Shown in pieces: positions 14,868 through 25,053 of a DNA stretch of 39,824 nucleotides. Source of the stretch: Bacteroidales bacterium. Its GTDB lineage: Bacteria; Bacteroidota; Bacteroidia; Bacteroidales; P3. Numbering within the stretch: the stretch's first letter is position 1; every line of letters starts with the position of its first letter. The position numbers were made by a program, and so were the translations under genes. The stretch is taken from assembly GCA_017962615.1 (NCBI GenBank), contig JAGCUZ010000070.1, positions 1 to 39,824 of the forward strand, read 5' to 3'. Below the pieces are notes generated by a model. That model was not told the DNA's origin. It was given only the letters and a program-made list of their open reading frames with translations, and ran no database searches.

Positions 14868-17132
14868 ATGTTTAGCAAAGTGCATATAGCCAGGATGATG
14901 CATTTTTTACTGCGAGCGTTTGCCGTATGTGTTTTTTTGCAATATCCTGTCGAGGCCATGGCGCAGAAGCCTCGTATGCTGAAGACGGTGGTGGTCAAGC
15001 CGGGCGTGAATCCCGCCGACCGTATCGTGAAAAGGGCTGTGGCAAACATCGACTCGAACAACTACCGCAGCCTCGACGCATTTACCTACGACCTGTACAA
15101 CCAGGCTTTTATACGCCGTCACGGCGACACCGCCTACCTCTTCTTCTCGGAGAATGCCGCCAAACATGCCTATCTGGCCCCCGACCACGACAAGGAGCAG
15201 GTGGTGGCTACGCGCACGACGGGCACGCGCAAAAAGATATTCGCCTCGATACTGTCGCAGCTGCAGTCGGCCTCGTTCTACAAGCCCGAGATTGACTTCT
15301 TGGACATGAAGTTCGTCAACCCGCTGTCGGAGGGCACGTTGGAGCGCTACTACTTCGAGCTGCGCGACACGCTGTACGAGGGTGGCGACACGACTTTCGT
15401 CATGTTTTTCCGCCCGAGAATGAATCAGGATTTCGTGGGTCTTACCGGAACCATAGGCATCAGCAGCCACCGCTATGCCCTGCGCTTTGTCGATGCTGAG
15501 CCGTCGGGGCGTTTCAGCAACCTGTTCGGGTCGCTGATGAACGACATATCAACCTCGATGACGTTCCGCCACGAGTTTGCCAAAGACTCTTCGGGGCGTT
15601 GGATGCCGGCGCGCTACATCACGGTATTCGAGCTTGAGACTCAGGGGGAAAGGCTCGACTTCGAGGCGCGCAGCGACTACCTGAACTTCAACACGTCGCC
15701 GTCGCTCTCGCTGCAGGACTTCCGCAATGCCGACGACGTGGAGGTGGACCCGCGCTCAGAGTATCGCGACAACGAGTTCTGGGAGGGCTACCGCGTGGCC
15801 GCCGACGACGCCGAGCGCCGCCGCGCCGACCGCAGCTTCGAGCTGTACGACTCACTGAACGTCAAGATGGACGGCATGGATCAGATGGACAAGATGTTCA
15901 ACGTGGTGGAGGCTTTGGTCGAAGGTCTTCTGCCGCTCTGGGAGTCGCGGGAGCGTCCGCTGGGCGTCAACCTCGACATCAACAGCCTCTACAACCACAA
16001 CGACTACGAGGGTACGCGCCTGGGGCTTGGCGGCGAGTATTTCTACTACCTCAACAACCACAATGTCAAGCTGTCGGCGGGTGGCTACCTGGCCTACGGC
16101 TTCCGCGACGGCGGCTGGAAATACGGCATATCGATGGCCGCCGCCTCGTTGGAGAACCACAGGCCTGCGTTGCGCCTGTTTGCCGACAACGATGTGGCAC
16201 CCTTCGCCCCGTCGTCGCTCACGGCCTACAACCTGCTCGACATCAGCAACAACGCCAACTACTGCTACGAGTTGATGACGCGGGTGCGCCGTGTGGGTGC
16301 AAAGTTCTCGTGGCGCCAGTCGCGCCATCTCGACCTGTCGCTCACCGCCCGCTGCTCGGAGGAGTCGTGCCTGTTCGACTCGCTGCACCGCGCCGCCGTG
16401 CTGCCGCCGGTGCGCTACAGCGAAGGGGTGGTAGGCGTAAGCTGGCAGTCGGGCGTGAAGAAGATGGCGCTTGCCGGCGAGGGTTCGGGGCGCTACAGCC
16501 TCTCGCAGTCGCCCAGCCGGGCGTCGGTGGCGATAGAGGTGGTTATGGGCGTTGCTTCCGATGCCGACATGCCCTACATCAGGGCTCTGCTGCAGTACGA
16601 CCACAACATACGCATACCGCGCTACGGCGACCTTATTCTCATGGCCCGCACGGGCTATGCGTCGCACACAGCGCCATGCGGACGCATGTTCTCGCTGGGC
16701 GGCACGGGGACGAGCCGCTACTACTACCGCAGCAGCCTGCTCACGCTCATGCCCAACCGCTTTGCCGCGCACGCTTTCGGGCAGGTGGGGGTGTGCTATA
16801 TCTTCGAGAAACCACTATGGAACGTGCAGCTTGTCAGGAATGTGCTTGCCTCGCGCCCCTTCCCGTTCGTGCAGGTCAACGCCCTGGCGGGCACCTTCGT
16901 GGGTGCCGACGGTATGCCTGTGCCGTACAACACCCTAAGCACCACGACGATAGGAACCCTGGAGGCTCCGGTGCTCGGCATCGTAGAGCCTGCCGTGGGA
17001 CTGGACGGTCTGCTGCGGTGGAAGATAGTCGATGCCGGAGCTGTGATTGCTTGTAATGCTGCCAGTTACCGCGCTGCACAATTTTTTGACAACATCGCCG
17101 TTCTTTTTATGCTTAATATTAGAATTGATTAA
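14868..17132 (+). CDS. DUF5686 family outer-membrane protein
   Basis: The 754-residue protein starts with a signal peptide ending ...PVEAMAQ. The mature part begins with the DUF5686 hallmark: a helix of the type IVKRAVANIDSNNYRSLDAFTYDLYNQ. The remainder alternates short strands rich in Tyr, Arg and Asp, as expected for an outer-membrane beta-barrel (for example GLGGEYFYYLNNHNVKLSAG, SRYYYRSSLLTLMPNRFAAH). Many family members carry an N-terminal carboxypeptidase-like plug domain; this one does not. An upstream in-frame extension to 14703 is repeat-derived and rejected; a start at the ATG at 14895 (MMHFLLRAF) would also give a good signal peptide. A thioredoxin-fold gene follows after 18 bp. 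Role unknown, probably surface assembly or transport. Confidence 0.8.
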   Translation: MFSKVHIARMMHFLLRAFAVCVFLQYPVEAMAQKPRMLKTVVVKPGVNPADRIVKRAVANIDSNNYRSLDAFTYDLYNQAFIRRHGDTAYLFFSENAAKHAYLAPDHDKEQVVATRTTGTRKKIFASILSQLQSASFYKPEIDFLDMKFVNPLSEGTLERYYFELRDTLYEGGDTTFVMFFRPRMNQDFVGLTGTIGISSHRYALRFVDAEPSGRFSNLFGSLMNDISTSMTFRHEFAKDSSGRWMPARYITVFELETQGERLDFEARSDYLNFNTSPSLSLQDFRNADDVEVDPRSEYRDNEFWEGYRVAADDAERRRADRSFELYDSLNVKMDGMDQMDKMFNVVEALVEGLLPLWESRERPLGVNLDINSLYNHNDYEGTRLGLGGEYFYYLNNHNVKLSAGGYLAYGFRDGGWKYGISMAAASLENHRPALRLFADNDVAPFAPSSLTAYNLLDISNNANYCYELMTRVRRVGAKFSWRQSRHLDLSLTARCSEESCLFDSLHRAAVLPPVRYSEGVVGVSWQSGVKKMALAGEGSGRYSLSQSPSRASVAIEVVMGVASDADMPYIRALLQYDHNIRIPRYGDLILMARTGYASHTAPCGRMFSLGGTGTSRYYYRSSLLTLMPNRFAAHAFGQVGVCYIFEKPLWNVQLVRNVLASRPFPFVQVNALAGTFVGADGMPVPYNTLSTTTIGTLEAPVLGIVEPAVGLDGLLRWKIVDAGAVIACNAASYRAAQFFDNIAVLFMLNIRID

Positions 17133-17150
17133 TTAAAAATAGACCACGTT

Positions 17151-18632
17151 ATGATGAAAAATGTTTTTGTTTTCCTCGTTGCCGCCTTGTTCCTGCTGCC
17201 GACGGCGTCGGCACAGAGCTACAAGATAACGCTCAAACCGCAAAAGGCAAAGGACACCAAGTACTTTATGGGTCAGCATTTCCGCGACAAGTATGTCATC
17301 ATCGACTCCACAACGGTGACGTCGGCCGGCACAATCGTCTTCGCCGGTACCAAGAAGCTCCCCGTGGGTGTGTACACGCTGCTCGACTCGAAGCAGAAGC
17401 GCCTGTTTGACTTCATGGTCGACGACAGCCGCAAGTTCGACATTGCTTTCGACACCAACTGCAAGTCGGCCAACATGAAGGTGAGCGGCTCGAAGAGCAA
17501 CCAGCTGATGTTTGAGTACATGGCCACCCTGGAGCAGGCTCGCGCTGACTCGCGCAAGCTGAACGAGAAAATGAAGGATAAGGACACCGCCGTAAGCAAG
17601 GCCGCCAAGGCCGAGATGGAGGCTCTGGGCGACCGCATGGAGAAATACCAGAAGGACTATATGACCACCAACGCCAAGTACCGCTTCACGCAGCTGCTGA
17701 AGCTCAGCGACAACGGCGACGTGCCCGACGAGATTCCGCAGGACAAGAAGTACATATACTACCGCACGCACTACTGGGACGGCGCCGACCTGAAAGACCC
17801 GTCGCTCATCTACACGCCGCACCTCTTCGACAAGATGAACTACTACTTCTTCGGTATACTGTACAGTCAGCCGTGCGACACCATCATCCGCTATGCCGAC
17901 ATGATACTGCACCGCGTGGAGAATGACAGCACCATGCTGCGCTACTTCCTCGAGTTCATAGTGCCCAAGTACGAGAAGGGCACCAAGCATATAGGCTGGG
18001 ACCAGGTGTTTGTGCACCTCGTGGAGGAGTACTACCTGAAAGGCAAGTGCAAGTGGGCCACGCAGGCCGAGGTTTACAACAAGGCGCAGACCATACAGTA
18101 CCTCTCGGCATCGCTCATCGGAGCCTTCGGCCAGGAGCTGCAGATGGCCGACACCGCCCAGTCGGCCGACCCGAAGGACTGGATTTCGTCGCACTACTTC
18201 CCCGAGAAGTATGTGATACTGTGGATATGGGACCCCGACTGCAGCCACTGCCAGAAGCAGACTGCCGAGCTGAAGACCCTCTACGACTCGCTGCAGGCCA
18301 CGGGCAAGCCTATGCCTTTCGAGGTGTACGCCGTGGGCTACGAGAGCGACGTGAAGAAATGGAAGAACTACATCATCAAGCATGAGCTGCCTTTCGTCAA
18401 CGTGGGTGGCATGAACGTGAACATCGACTATCAGGCGGCCTACAACGTACACGGCGCGCCCACCATGATTATCCTCAACGCCGACCGCGAGATTATCATG
18501 AACAAGACCCTGCCCACATCGAGCATCATACCCTTCATACAGCAGTACGAGAAAGACCACCCCGAACAGGCCAACCGTCCGCCGTCGAAGTGGCAGCGCC
18601 AGCAGCTCAACGACCGCCGCAAGATGCAATAG
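17151..18632 (+). CDS. Exported thioredoxin-fold protein with DUF5106-like middle
   Basis: The 493-residue protein has a signal peptide (1-22, ...PTASAQ), an N-terminal beta domain of the DUF4369 type (about 23-115), a long helical DUF5106-like region (about 120-335) and a C-terminal thioredoxin domain. The redox motif is CSHC at 364-367 in WDPDCSHCQK; the cis-Pro loop is GAPTMIIL. It is therefore a periplasmic disulfide oxidoreductase or reductase. Bacteroidetes have many such paralogues with unknown clients. It is 18 bp after the DUF5686 gene and likely co-transcribed. The tail KWQRQQLNDRRKMQ is basic. A long antisense frame across the gene is only a codon-bias shadow. Confidence 0.85.
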   Translation: MMKNVFVFLVAALFLLPTASAQSYKITLKPQKAKDTKYFMGQHFRDKYVIIDSTTVTSAGTIVFAGTKKLPVGVYTLLDSKQKRLFDFMVDDSRKFDIAFDTNCKSANMKVSGSKSNQLMFEYMATLEQARADSRKLNEKMKDKDTAVSKAAKAEMEALGDRMEKYQKDYMTTNAKYRFTQLLKLSDNGDVPDEIPQDKKYIYYRTHYWDGADLKDPSLIYTPHLFDKMNYYFFGILYSQPCDTIIRYADMILHRVENDSTMLRYFLEFIVPKYEKGTKHIGWDQVFVHLVEEYYLKGKCKWATQAEVYNKAQTIQYLSASLIGAFGQELQMADTAQSADPKDWISSHYFPEKYVILWIWDPDCSHCQKQTAELKTLYDSLQATGKPMPFEVYAVGYESDVKKWKNYIIKHELPFVNVGGMNVNIDYQAAYNVHGAPTMIILNADREIIMNKTLPTSSIIPFIQQYEKDHPEQANRPPSKWQRQQLNDRRKMQ

Positions 18633-18636
18633 AGAC

Positions 18637-18744
18637 GATAGATGTGATAGATGCGATAGAGTGACAGAGGACTGACACGAACCACATTCAACCTATCGAC
18701 CTATCAACATTAAACATATCAACGTATCAACATATCAACACATA
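18637..18744. repeat. GATAGATG / ATATCAAC repeat mosaic, locus B
   Basis: Between the thioredoxin-fold gene and leuS, units of GATAGATGT and GATAGATGC (18637-18660) are followed by a GACAGAGGACTGACA stretch. Then come units of CTATCGAC, CTATCAAC, ATATCAAC and GTATCAAC (about 18690-18744). The tract ends right before the leuS ATG. No promoter consensus is visible in it. Confidence 0.8.
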
Positions 18745-21636
18745 ATGAATTACAATCCTAACGATATCGAGCCCAAGTGGCAGAAATATTGGAAAGACAA
18801 CAAGACCTATCGCACAGAAAACTTCTCGGACAAGCCCCATTTCTATGTCCTCGACATGTTTCCCTATCCTTCGGGAGCGGGACTCCACGTGGGGCATCCG
18901 CTGGGCTACATAGCCAGCGACATCTTTGCACGCTACAAGCGTCTTAACGGCTTCAACGTGTTGCACCCCATGGGCTACGACGCCTACGGCCTCCCTGCCG
19001 AGCAGTATGCCATACAGACGGGTCAGCATCCGCACATAACCACCGAGCGCAACATCAACCGTTACCGCGAGCAGTTGGACAAGATTGGCTTCTGCTTCGA
19101 CTGGGACCGCGAGGTGCGCACCTGCGACCCCGAATATTACCGCTGGACGCAGTGGACCTTCATTCAGCTCTTTAACCACTACTACGACAAGACCCTCGAC
19201 AAGGCGCGTCCCATTGCCGAACTCATTGAGAAGATACGCAAGGGCGAGGTGCGCGACGAGCAGGGCAACGCCTACGATTGGGACGGCATGGACGAGGTGG
19301 CGCGTCAGGACCTCCTGATGAACTACCGCCTGGCCTACTTGGCCGACATCCCCGTAAACTGGTGCGCCGGGCTCGGCACCGTGCTGGCCAACGACGAGGT
19401 TATCAACGGCCTCAGCGTGCGCGGCGGCTACCCCGTTGAGCGCAAGCTTATGCGCCAGTGGTCGCTGCGTATCACCGCCTACGCGCAACGGCTGGTTGAC
19501 GGCCTCGACACCGTTGACTTCTCGGAGAGCCTCAAGGAGGTGCAGCGCAACTGGATAGGCCGCAGCGAGGGTGCCGCAGTATGGTTCCCGCTTGATGTGC
19601 CAAGCAACGCCAACGTGCTGCCGGGTGCCCAGGCTTATATGCCGCAGTGCAACCCGCAGCCCGTGCCGAGCTTCGAGATATTCACCACACGTCCCGACAC
19701 CATCTTCGGCGTCACCTTCATGGTGCTGTGCCCCGAGCACGAACTTATCGACAGCATCACCACCGACGAGCAGCGCCAGCAGGTGCAGGACTATGTGTCG
19801 TGGGCCAAGAACCGCTCCGAGCGCGAGCGGCAGTCGGAGGTGAAGAAGGTCAGCGGCGTCTTCACCGGCGCCTACGCCGTCAACCCACTCACCAACGAGC
19901 GCATACCCATCTGGGTTAGCGACTACGTGCTGGCGGGCTACGGCACCGGTGCCATCATGGCAGTGCCGGCTCACGACAGCCGCGACTTCGCCTTTGCACG
20001 CCAGTTCAACCTGCCCATACGTCAGGTGGTCATCCCCGCAGGCACCAAGCCCGAGGATATGACGCCGCCAGAGACCTGGACCGAGTCGATAGACAGCAAG
20101 GCCGGCATCAGCGTCAACAGCGGCTTCGTTACAGGCATGAAGGTCAAGGACGCCATACACGCCGTTATCGACAAGCTCGACGAGATGGGCATAGGCTACC
20201 GTACCATCAACTACCGTCTGCGCGACGCCATCTTCAGCCGTCAGCGCTACTGGGGCGAGCCTTTCCCCGTATACTTCAAGCAGATAAAGGATGCCGATGG
20301 CACAATGCATGCCATACCTTATTGCTTGCCCGAAGAGTGCCTGCCGCTGTGTCTGCCCGAGATATCCGACTTCAAGCCCACATCCACCGGCGAGCCGCCG
20401 CTCGGCCATGCCCAGAAATGGGCGTGGGACGAGGCCAACCGTCAGGTGGTCGACAAGTCGCTCATCGACAACGTTACCGTCTTCCCCCTCGAGCTTAGCA
20501 CCATGCCGGGCTTCGCGGGCTCGAGCGGCTATTACCTCCGCTATATGGATCCGCGCAACAACGAGCGCTACTTCTCCGAGCAGGCGGTGAACTACTGGCA
20601 GAATGTCGACCTGTATGTCGGTGGTTCCGAGCATGCTACGGGTCACATGATTTATGCCCGCTTCTGGAACAAGTTCCTCTTCGACATAGGTCTTGCCGTC
20701 AAGGACGAGCCCTTCCGCAAGCTCATCAACCAAGGCATGATACAAGGCCGCTCCAACTTCGTATATCGCTCAAAGACCGACAGTAATCTCTTCATCTCGA
20801 AGAATATCCCTGGTCGCGAGGAGAACACGGTGCCCATACATGTGGACATCAACATCGTTGATAACGACATCCTCGACGTGGAGCGTTTCCGCGCATGGAG
20901 GCCCGAGTTTGCCGAGGCCCGCTTCGAGCTCGAGGATGGCAAGTACGTATGCGGCTGGGAGATAGAGAAGATGTCGAAGTCGATGTTCAACGTGCAGAAT
21001 CCCGACGACCTCGTGGCACGCTACGGCGCCGACACGCTGCGCCTTTACGAGATGTTCCTCGGTCCCGTCGAGCAGGCCAAGCCTTGGGACACCAACGGCA
21101 TAGAGGGCGTGGCGCGCTTCCTCAAGAAATTCTGGCGTCTTTACGAGAACATCGTCGACGAGGTCCCCACCAAGGAAGAGCTCAAAGTGCTGCATCAGAC
21201 CATAAAGAAGATTACCGACGACATAGAGCGTTTCTCGTTCAACACCGCCGTCAGCAACTTCATGATATGCACCAACGACCTGCTGGCGCTCAACTGCGCC
21301 AAGCGCGAGGTGGTTGGTCCGATTGTCATCCTTATGGCACCCTTCGCGCCGCATATCGCCGAGGAGCTGTGGCACAAGCTGAACCCCGGAGCCTCCAGCG
21401 TCTTCGACGAGCAGTGGCCCGTGTGCGACGAGAGTGTGCTTGTAGAGAGCAGCTTCGAGTATCCGGTGTCCTTCAACGGCAAGATGCGCTTCAAGCTCAA
21501 CCTGCCACTCACAGCCACCAGCGACGACGCCATGCAGGCCGTCGTCAACGCCCCCGAGGCACAGCGCTGGATAGAAGGCAAGGCGGTCAAGAAGCTGGTC
21601 TTCGTGCCTAAGAAAATCATTAATGTCGTTATATAG
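18745..21636 (+). CDS. leuS: Leucine--tRNA ligase
   Basis: This class I synthetase of 963 residues charges tRNA-Leu. The HIGH-type motif is LHVGHPLGY (HVGH at 48-51) and KMSKS is at 742-746. The CP1 editing domain is present, with the TTRPDT motif at 314-319 and ...[15 protein letters not shown]. The anticodon-binding domain and C-terminal extension are complete, ending KKIINVVI. It is longer than the E. coli enzyme, as is usual in Bacteroidetes. Both gaps around the gene are repeat mosaics, and it probably has a weak or shared promoter. Confidence 0.97.
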   Translation: MNYNPNDIEPKWQKYWKDNKTYRTENFSDKPHFYVLDMFPYPSGAGLHVGHPLGYIASDIFARYKRLNGFNVLHPMGYDAYGLPAEQYAIQTGQHPHITTERNINRYREQLDKIGFCFDWDREVRTCDPEYYRWTQWTFIQLFNHYYDKTLDKARPIAELIEKIRKGEVRDEQGNAYDWDGMDEVARQDLLMNYRLAYLADIPVNWCAGLGTVLANDEVINGLSVRGGYPVERKLMRQWSLRITAYAQRLVDGLDTVDFSESLKEVQRNWIGRSEGAAVWFPLDVPSNANVLPGAQAYMPQCNPQPVPSFEIFTTRPDTIFGVTFMVLCPEHELIDSITTDEQRQQVQDYVSWAKNRSERERQSEVKKVSGVFTGAYAVNPLTNERIPIWVSDYVLAGYGTGAIMAVPAHDSRDFAFARQFNLPIRQVVIPAGTKPEDMTPPETWTESIDSKAGISVNSGFVTGMKVKDAIHAVIDKLDEMGIGYRTINYRLRDAIFSRQRYWGEPFPVYFKQIKDADGTMHAIPYCLPEECLPLCLPEISDFKPTSTGEPPLGHAQKWAWDEANRQVVDKSLIDNVTVFPLELSTMPGFAGSSGYYLRYMDPRNNERYFSEQAVNYWQNVDLYVGGSEHATGHMIYARFWNKFLFDIGLAVKDEPFRKLINQGMIQGRSNFVYRSKTDSNLFISKNIPGREENTVPIHVDINIVDNDILDVERFRAWRPEFAEARFELEDGKYVCGWEIEKMSKSMFNVQNPDDLVARYGADTLRLYEMFLGPVEQAKPWDTNGIEGVARFLKKFWRLYENIVDEVPTKEELKVLHQTIKKITDDIERFSFNTAVSNFMICTNDLLALNCAKREVVGPIVILMAPFAPHIAEELWHKLNPGASSVFDEQWPVCDESVLVESSFEYPVSFNGKMRFKLNLPLTATSDDAMQAVVNAPEAQRWIEGKAVKKLVFVPKKIINVVI

Positions 21637-21656
21637 AAACTGTTAAGTGCCGGCGC

Positions 21657-21740
21657 GATAGATGCGATAGACATGATAGATACGATAGAAATTAAAATTT
21701 GCGTCAGCTACTTATAACTTAAAACTTAGAACTAAAAACC
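21657..21740. repeat. GATAGATG plus heptad repeat mosaic, locus C
   Basis: Four GATAGA units (21657-21690) are followed by GCGTCAGC and then heptads of the ACTTATA, ACTTAAA, ACTTAGA type. The mosaic ends 6 bp before the nusB ATG. The GCGTCAGC joint also occurs twice at locus D. Confidence 0.85.
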
Positions 21741-21746
21741 AGACTA

Positions 21747-22682
21747 ATGCTAAGCCGTCATTTCTATAGGGCCAAGGCCCTGCAGGCCGTTTATGCGTTC
21801 CGCACGTCGGATGCCAGCGACACCGCCGTGGGCGAGCTGCGCTTCGCCTATCATATAAAACACCTCAACGACCTCTCGACGTTCCAGCTCGACGCGCTGA
21901 TGCGGTTCGTGGCCGTCGTCGACAGGATGCAGCAGGATGCCAAGCGCAAGTTCATGCCCACGCAGGACGACCTCAACCCCTCGCGCAACCTCGTCGAGAA
22001 CAGCTTTATGGCAATACTTGCCGCCAACAGCGAGCTCTCGGCCCGCAGGAGCGGCGTCACCGAGGTGCCCGACATCGACAGTGTGCTCAAGAAGGCCTAC
22101 ATAGCCTATCGCGACAACAACGCCTATAAGACCTACTCCAGGCTGAAGCAGCCCACATTCGACGACGACAAGCAGGCCGTCCTGGCGCTCTTCAAGTACC
22201 TGATGAACTACGAGCCGCTTATCGACCTCATCTCGGAGCGCAGCCTGCTGTGGGACGACGACTTCGCGCAGATTGCCCAGCTCAACTTCGCTATGTTGCG
22301 CGGCATCGAAGCCTCGGCTGCCGACGACTTCCCCATGCCTCCGGCCTACGACGAAAGCTCGCCCAAGGAGCAGGAAGACTATGAATTCGGACGCAGGCTG
22401 TTCATGCACACGCTGCATCATTTCGACGAGAACGAGCCGCTCATACGCAAATATCTCCAAGGCTGGGAGTACGACCGCATACCATTGGTCGACATCATCA
22501 TCATCAACCTGGCGGTGACGGAGCTCACCACGTGCCCCACAGTGCCAGTGATTGTCACCATCGACGAGTGCGTGGAGCTTGCCAAGGAGTTCTCGTCCGA
22601 CAAGAGCCGCCTCTTCGTCAACGGCATCATCGACAAAATAGTCGCCGACCTGCGCTCGCAGCGGCGTATAGGCGATAAATAA
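21747..22682 (+). CDS. nusB: Transcription antitermination factor NusB, long Bacteroidetes form
   Basis: The 311-residue protein is about twice the length of E. coli NusB. The usual all-helical NusB fold is recognisable in the C-terminal part (about 225-305): IRKYLQGWEYDRIPLVDIII, INLAVTEL, VTIDECVELAKEFSSDKSRLFVNGIIDKI. The N-terminal MLSRHFYRAKALQAVYAF is the conserved R-x-x-A-x-Q-x-x-Y start. The 150-residue insert between these parts is typical for the phylum. NusB binds boxA RNA with S10 to suppress termination in rRNA operons. A DUF1573 gene follows 8 bp after, a common neighbour. Confidence 0.92.
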   Translation: MLSRHFYRAKALQAVYAFRTSDASDTAVGELRFAYHIKHLNDLSTFQLDALMRFVAVVDRMQQDAKRKFMPTQDDLNPSRNLVENSFMAILAANSELSARRSGVTEVPDIDSVLKKAYIAYRDNNAYKTYSRLKQPTFDDDKQAVLALFKYLMNYEPLIDLISERSLLWDDDFAQIAQLNFAMLRGIEASAADDFPMPPAYDESSPKEQEDYEFGRRLFMHTLHHFDENEPLIRKYLQGWEYDRIPLVDIIIINLAVTELTTCPTVPVIVTIDECVELAKEFSSDKSRLFVNGIIDKIVADLRSQRRIGDK

Positions 22683-22690
22683 CCAAGACC

Positions 22691-23179
22691 ATGAGATTCT
22701 TTGCTTCTTTTTTAGGTTCAAAGCATACGAGGTGTGTTGCTGCCGCGAGGCTTCTCTGCACTATTGCTTTGCTGAGCCTTGCGGCCTGCGGGCAGGGCAA
22801 GAAGGACGACTACGGCACCGACATCATCCACAACCCCAACAGCGCACAGGGATACGACACCTCCGAGAAACTGCCCAAGATAACCTTCGAGCAGGATATG
22901 CACGACTTCGGCCGCCTCAAGGCAGGCGAGAACATCTCGTACAGCTTCAAGTTCACCAACACAGGCAATGCCGACCTCGTCATCACCGCCTGCGACGCCT
23001 CGTGCGGTTGCACCGTGCCCGACTATCCGCGCGAAGCTATCCGTCCCGGCCAGAGCAACTACGTCACCGTGTCGTTCCGCTCGGCGGGCATGGCGGGTAT
23101 GCAGTACAAAGAGGTGACGGTCAGCACCAACGGCCAGCCTTCGCGCACTAAGCTCAAAATACAGGCACAAGTAGTCTGA
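22691..23179 (+). CDS. DUF1573 lipoprotein
   Basis: The 162-residue protein has a lipoprotein signal with lipobox LAAC (C33). The DUF1573 domain has the HDFGRL-K-GE-ISYSFKFTNTGNADLVI start, then the Cys-rich turn CDASCGCTVPDYPREAI and PGQSNYVTVSF. It forms an Ig-like fold, of unknown role, probably attached to the outer membrane. In many Bacteroidetes it stands between nusB and yajC, as would be the case here without the intervening lipoprotein and repair genes. Confidence 0.88.
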   Translation: MRFFASFLGSKHTRCVAAARLLCTIALLSLAACGQGKKDDYGTDIIHNPNSAQGYDTSEKLPKITFEQDMHDFGRLKAGENISYSFKFTNTGNADLVITACDASCGCTVPDYPREAIRPGQSNYVTVSFRSAGMAGMQYKEVTVSTNGQPSRTKLKIQAQVV

Positions 23180-23260
23180 TTTCTTTAAAATATTTACTTT
23201 TTGTACAATATAATACGCAATACAACGTTATAACAACATAACATTTTAAAAAACAACATC

Positions 23261-24184
23261 ATGAAAAAAGTTATTTTAGCACTTGCAGTGCTCGCCTTTG
23301 TTGGCACGTTCACATCCTGCCAGAAAGACAATGACGGAGTTTACAAACCCGGCAAGAAAATTGCAACCATCACCACCACCTACGGCGATAACACCGAGAG
23401 AACAGACGTCGAGACCTGGTCGTGGAACGGCAAGGTACTCGAAGCTGTCTACTACGTCTACGAAGACGGCGACAAAGACACGGCCCTCTACACCTACGAC
23501 GGCAAACAGCTCCAGAAAGTGTCGAGCCCCTCTGGCAAAGACTACTACACCGTGACCTATGATGGCAAGAAAGCCAGCAAGATCGAGGCCTACAGCGGCA
23601 CTGAGCTTCAGATGTCGGCCGAGCTTGTGTACGACGGCAAGAAACTCTCCTCGGTTACGATGTCCTATCCCCAGAACGAGCCCAGCGATGACGACTGGAA
23701 GAGCATCAGACGTTCCTACACCTACAAAGCCCTCTGCTGCGTGCTTCCCACCAACGCTGTCGAGACCATCCTCAGCCAGCGTGCCAAGATGCAGAACAAG
23801 GGTGCCAAGGGCATGACCACCATGACCGCTACCCTCACCTGGGACGGCAAGAACCTCAAATCGATGGCTATCCCCTACAAGTATGACTCCTACACGATGA
23901 ACATGTCTTACACCTATACCTATGACGACAAGACCAACCCGTTCCACGACTTCCTCGGCACCGCCATCGGTATGGATTTTGCTGGCTACTGCAGCGCCAA
24001 CAACGTGCTGACCGCCACCGATGCAATGTCTATAGCTGAGATGCCTGGCTTCGACCAGACCAGCACTGAGAACTACACCTACGAGTACGACGGCAAATAC
24101 CCCACCAAGGTTACTCGCGTTGAGAAGGGTGAGAACGGCGAAGCCAACAACAGCACCACCGTCACGGCCTACACCTATCTTTGA
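23261..24184 (+). CDS. Lipoprotein with YDGK-type repeats
   Basis: The 307-residue protein has a lipoprotein signal (MKKVILALAVLAFVGTFTSC, C20). The mature part has recurring short strands with YDGK (YTYDGKQLQKVSS, TYDGKKASKIEAY, VYDGKKLSSVTM, TWDGKNLKSMAI, EYDGKYPTKVTR), similar to the repeats of DUF4595-like or RHS-type beta-sheet lipoproteins. Function unknown, but location is probably the outer-membrane surface or periplasm. A double hairpin ends the transcript. It lies in the position between the DUF1573 gene and yajC. Confidence 0.75.
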   Translation: MKKVILALAVLAFVGTFTSCQKDNDGVYKPGKKIATITTTYGDNTERTDVETWSWNGKVLEAVYYVYEDGDKDTALYTYDGKQLQKVSSPSGKDYYTVTYDGKKASKIEAYSGTELQMSAELVYDGKKLSSVTMSYPQNEPSDDDWKSIRRSYTYKALCCVLPTNAVETILSQRAKMQNKGAKGMTTMTATLTWDGKNLKSMAIPYKYDSYTMNMSYTYTYDDKTNPFHDFLGTAIGMDFAGYCSANNVLTATDAMSIAEMPGFDQTSTENYTYEYDGKYPTKVTRVEKGENGEANNSTTVTAYTYL

Positions 24185-24196
24185 TAAAATATAATC

Positions 24197-24276
24197 AAGG
24201 CTTGGCGGGCGGAAGTCCGCAAAGCCTTACCACAAAAGGGCATCCCCTCCATGAGGGCGGTGCCCTTTCTGTTTAT
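24197..24276. terminator. Two hairpins between convergent genes, probable bidirectional terminator
   Basis: The first hairpin pairs AAGGCTT (24197-24203) with AAGCCTT (24222-24228), with an inner GCGG/CCGC. The second pairs AAAGGGCA (24235-24242) with TGCCCTTT (24261-24268), followed by a T-rich stretch on the plus strand. On the minus strand the second hairpin is followed by TTTTG. The pair lies between the YDGK lipoprotein gene and the alkD-like gene and could end both. Confidence 0.75.
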
Positions 24277-24299
24277 ACAGCCATTGGGGCTTGTATGCG

Positions 24300-25046
24300 C
24301 TATTTGGCGAGGTAGGAGCGGCGCACTTCTGCGGGGAACTTCTCTATGGCGTAGCGTAGCGCGGTGCGCGGCATTGACTGGTATCGTGGCACCTCTTCGC
24401 CTTTGGCAGGGCTTTGCAGGTATGTGTGCAGGCGGTGTTCATCGCGTTTGCCGGCTTCGCGCAGTAGCCAGCCCACGGCTTTGTGTATGAGGTCGTGAGA
24501 ATGGTGCAGAAGCAGGTCGGCGATGGCGTAGGTGTCGTCGAGACGGCCGTGCCGCAGGAACTGCATGGTGCTGACGATGCCTATGCGCTGCTCCCATATC
24601 GTTGAGCCATTGACGGCAAGGTCGTAGAGCGTGGCGGCGTCCTTGTCGAGCAGCCACGAGCCAAGCAGCTCGTAGCACGAGAGGTCGACGAGGTCCCAGT
24701 TGTTGATTGCGACGAGGTGCGACAGGTAGAAGTCGATGCAGGCTTTCTGCGTGACGACGGGCTTCTTGGAGGCGGGCCGTGGCTTGGCGTGCTTGAACTG
24801 TTGCACCAGGACCAGCAATGCCGCCAGTCGCACTTCGTGCCATTCTGAGGCAAGGCACTCCTCAAGCTCGTCGAAGGTGCATGTGCTCCACAGCTCTTTG
24901 ACGACGCTGCGTGTTACGGGTACCTTCACGCCGAGGAACTTGTCGCCTTCGCCGTATTGACCTGGGCCTGTCTTGAAGAAGCGGGCGAGGTTGACGGCTT
25001 GCCGCTCGTCGCGGTGGCTGATTATCGTTGCTGTCAGTGTGTTCAT
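24300..25046 (-). CDS. AlkD-like DNA alkylation repair protein
   Basis: The 248-residue protein is made of HEAT-like helical repeats as in AlkC/AlkD DNA glycosylases, which remove N3- and N7-alkylated purines. The motif NNWDLVD (W117, D121) matches the AlkD active-site Trp and Asp, and W193 in VGWLLREAGK matches the third catalytic aromatic residue. SMPRTALRYAIEKF is the usual last helix. The key residues being intact suggests an active enzyme. It begins 7 bp downstream of vsr. Confidence 0.88.
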   Translation of the reverse strand: MNTLTATIISHRDERQAVNLARFFKTGPGQYGEGDKFLGVKVPVTRSVVKELWSTCTFDELEECLASEWHEVRLAALLVLVQQFKHAKPRPASKKPVVTQKACIDFYLSHLVAINNWDLVDLSCYELLGSWLLDKDAATLYDLAVNGSTIWEQRIGIVSTMQFLRHGRLDDTYAIADLLLHHSHDLIHKAVGWLLREAGKRDEHRLHTYLQSPAKGEEVPRYQSMPRTALRYAIEKFPAEVRRSYLAK

Positions 25047-25053
25047 AGTGATA

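Noticed and set aside
17133-18629. Antisense frame of 498 codons across almost the whole thioredoxin-fold gene
   Set aside because: It lacks any family motif, is rich in Val/His/Leu/Gly as expected from the complement of G/C-ending codons, and the sense gene has signal peptide and CSHC motif.
18727-20745. Antisense frame of 672 codons within leuS
   Set aside because: leuS is certain (HVGH, KMSKS, editing motifs); the antisense frame is a codon-bias shadow without own start signals.
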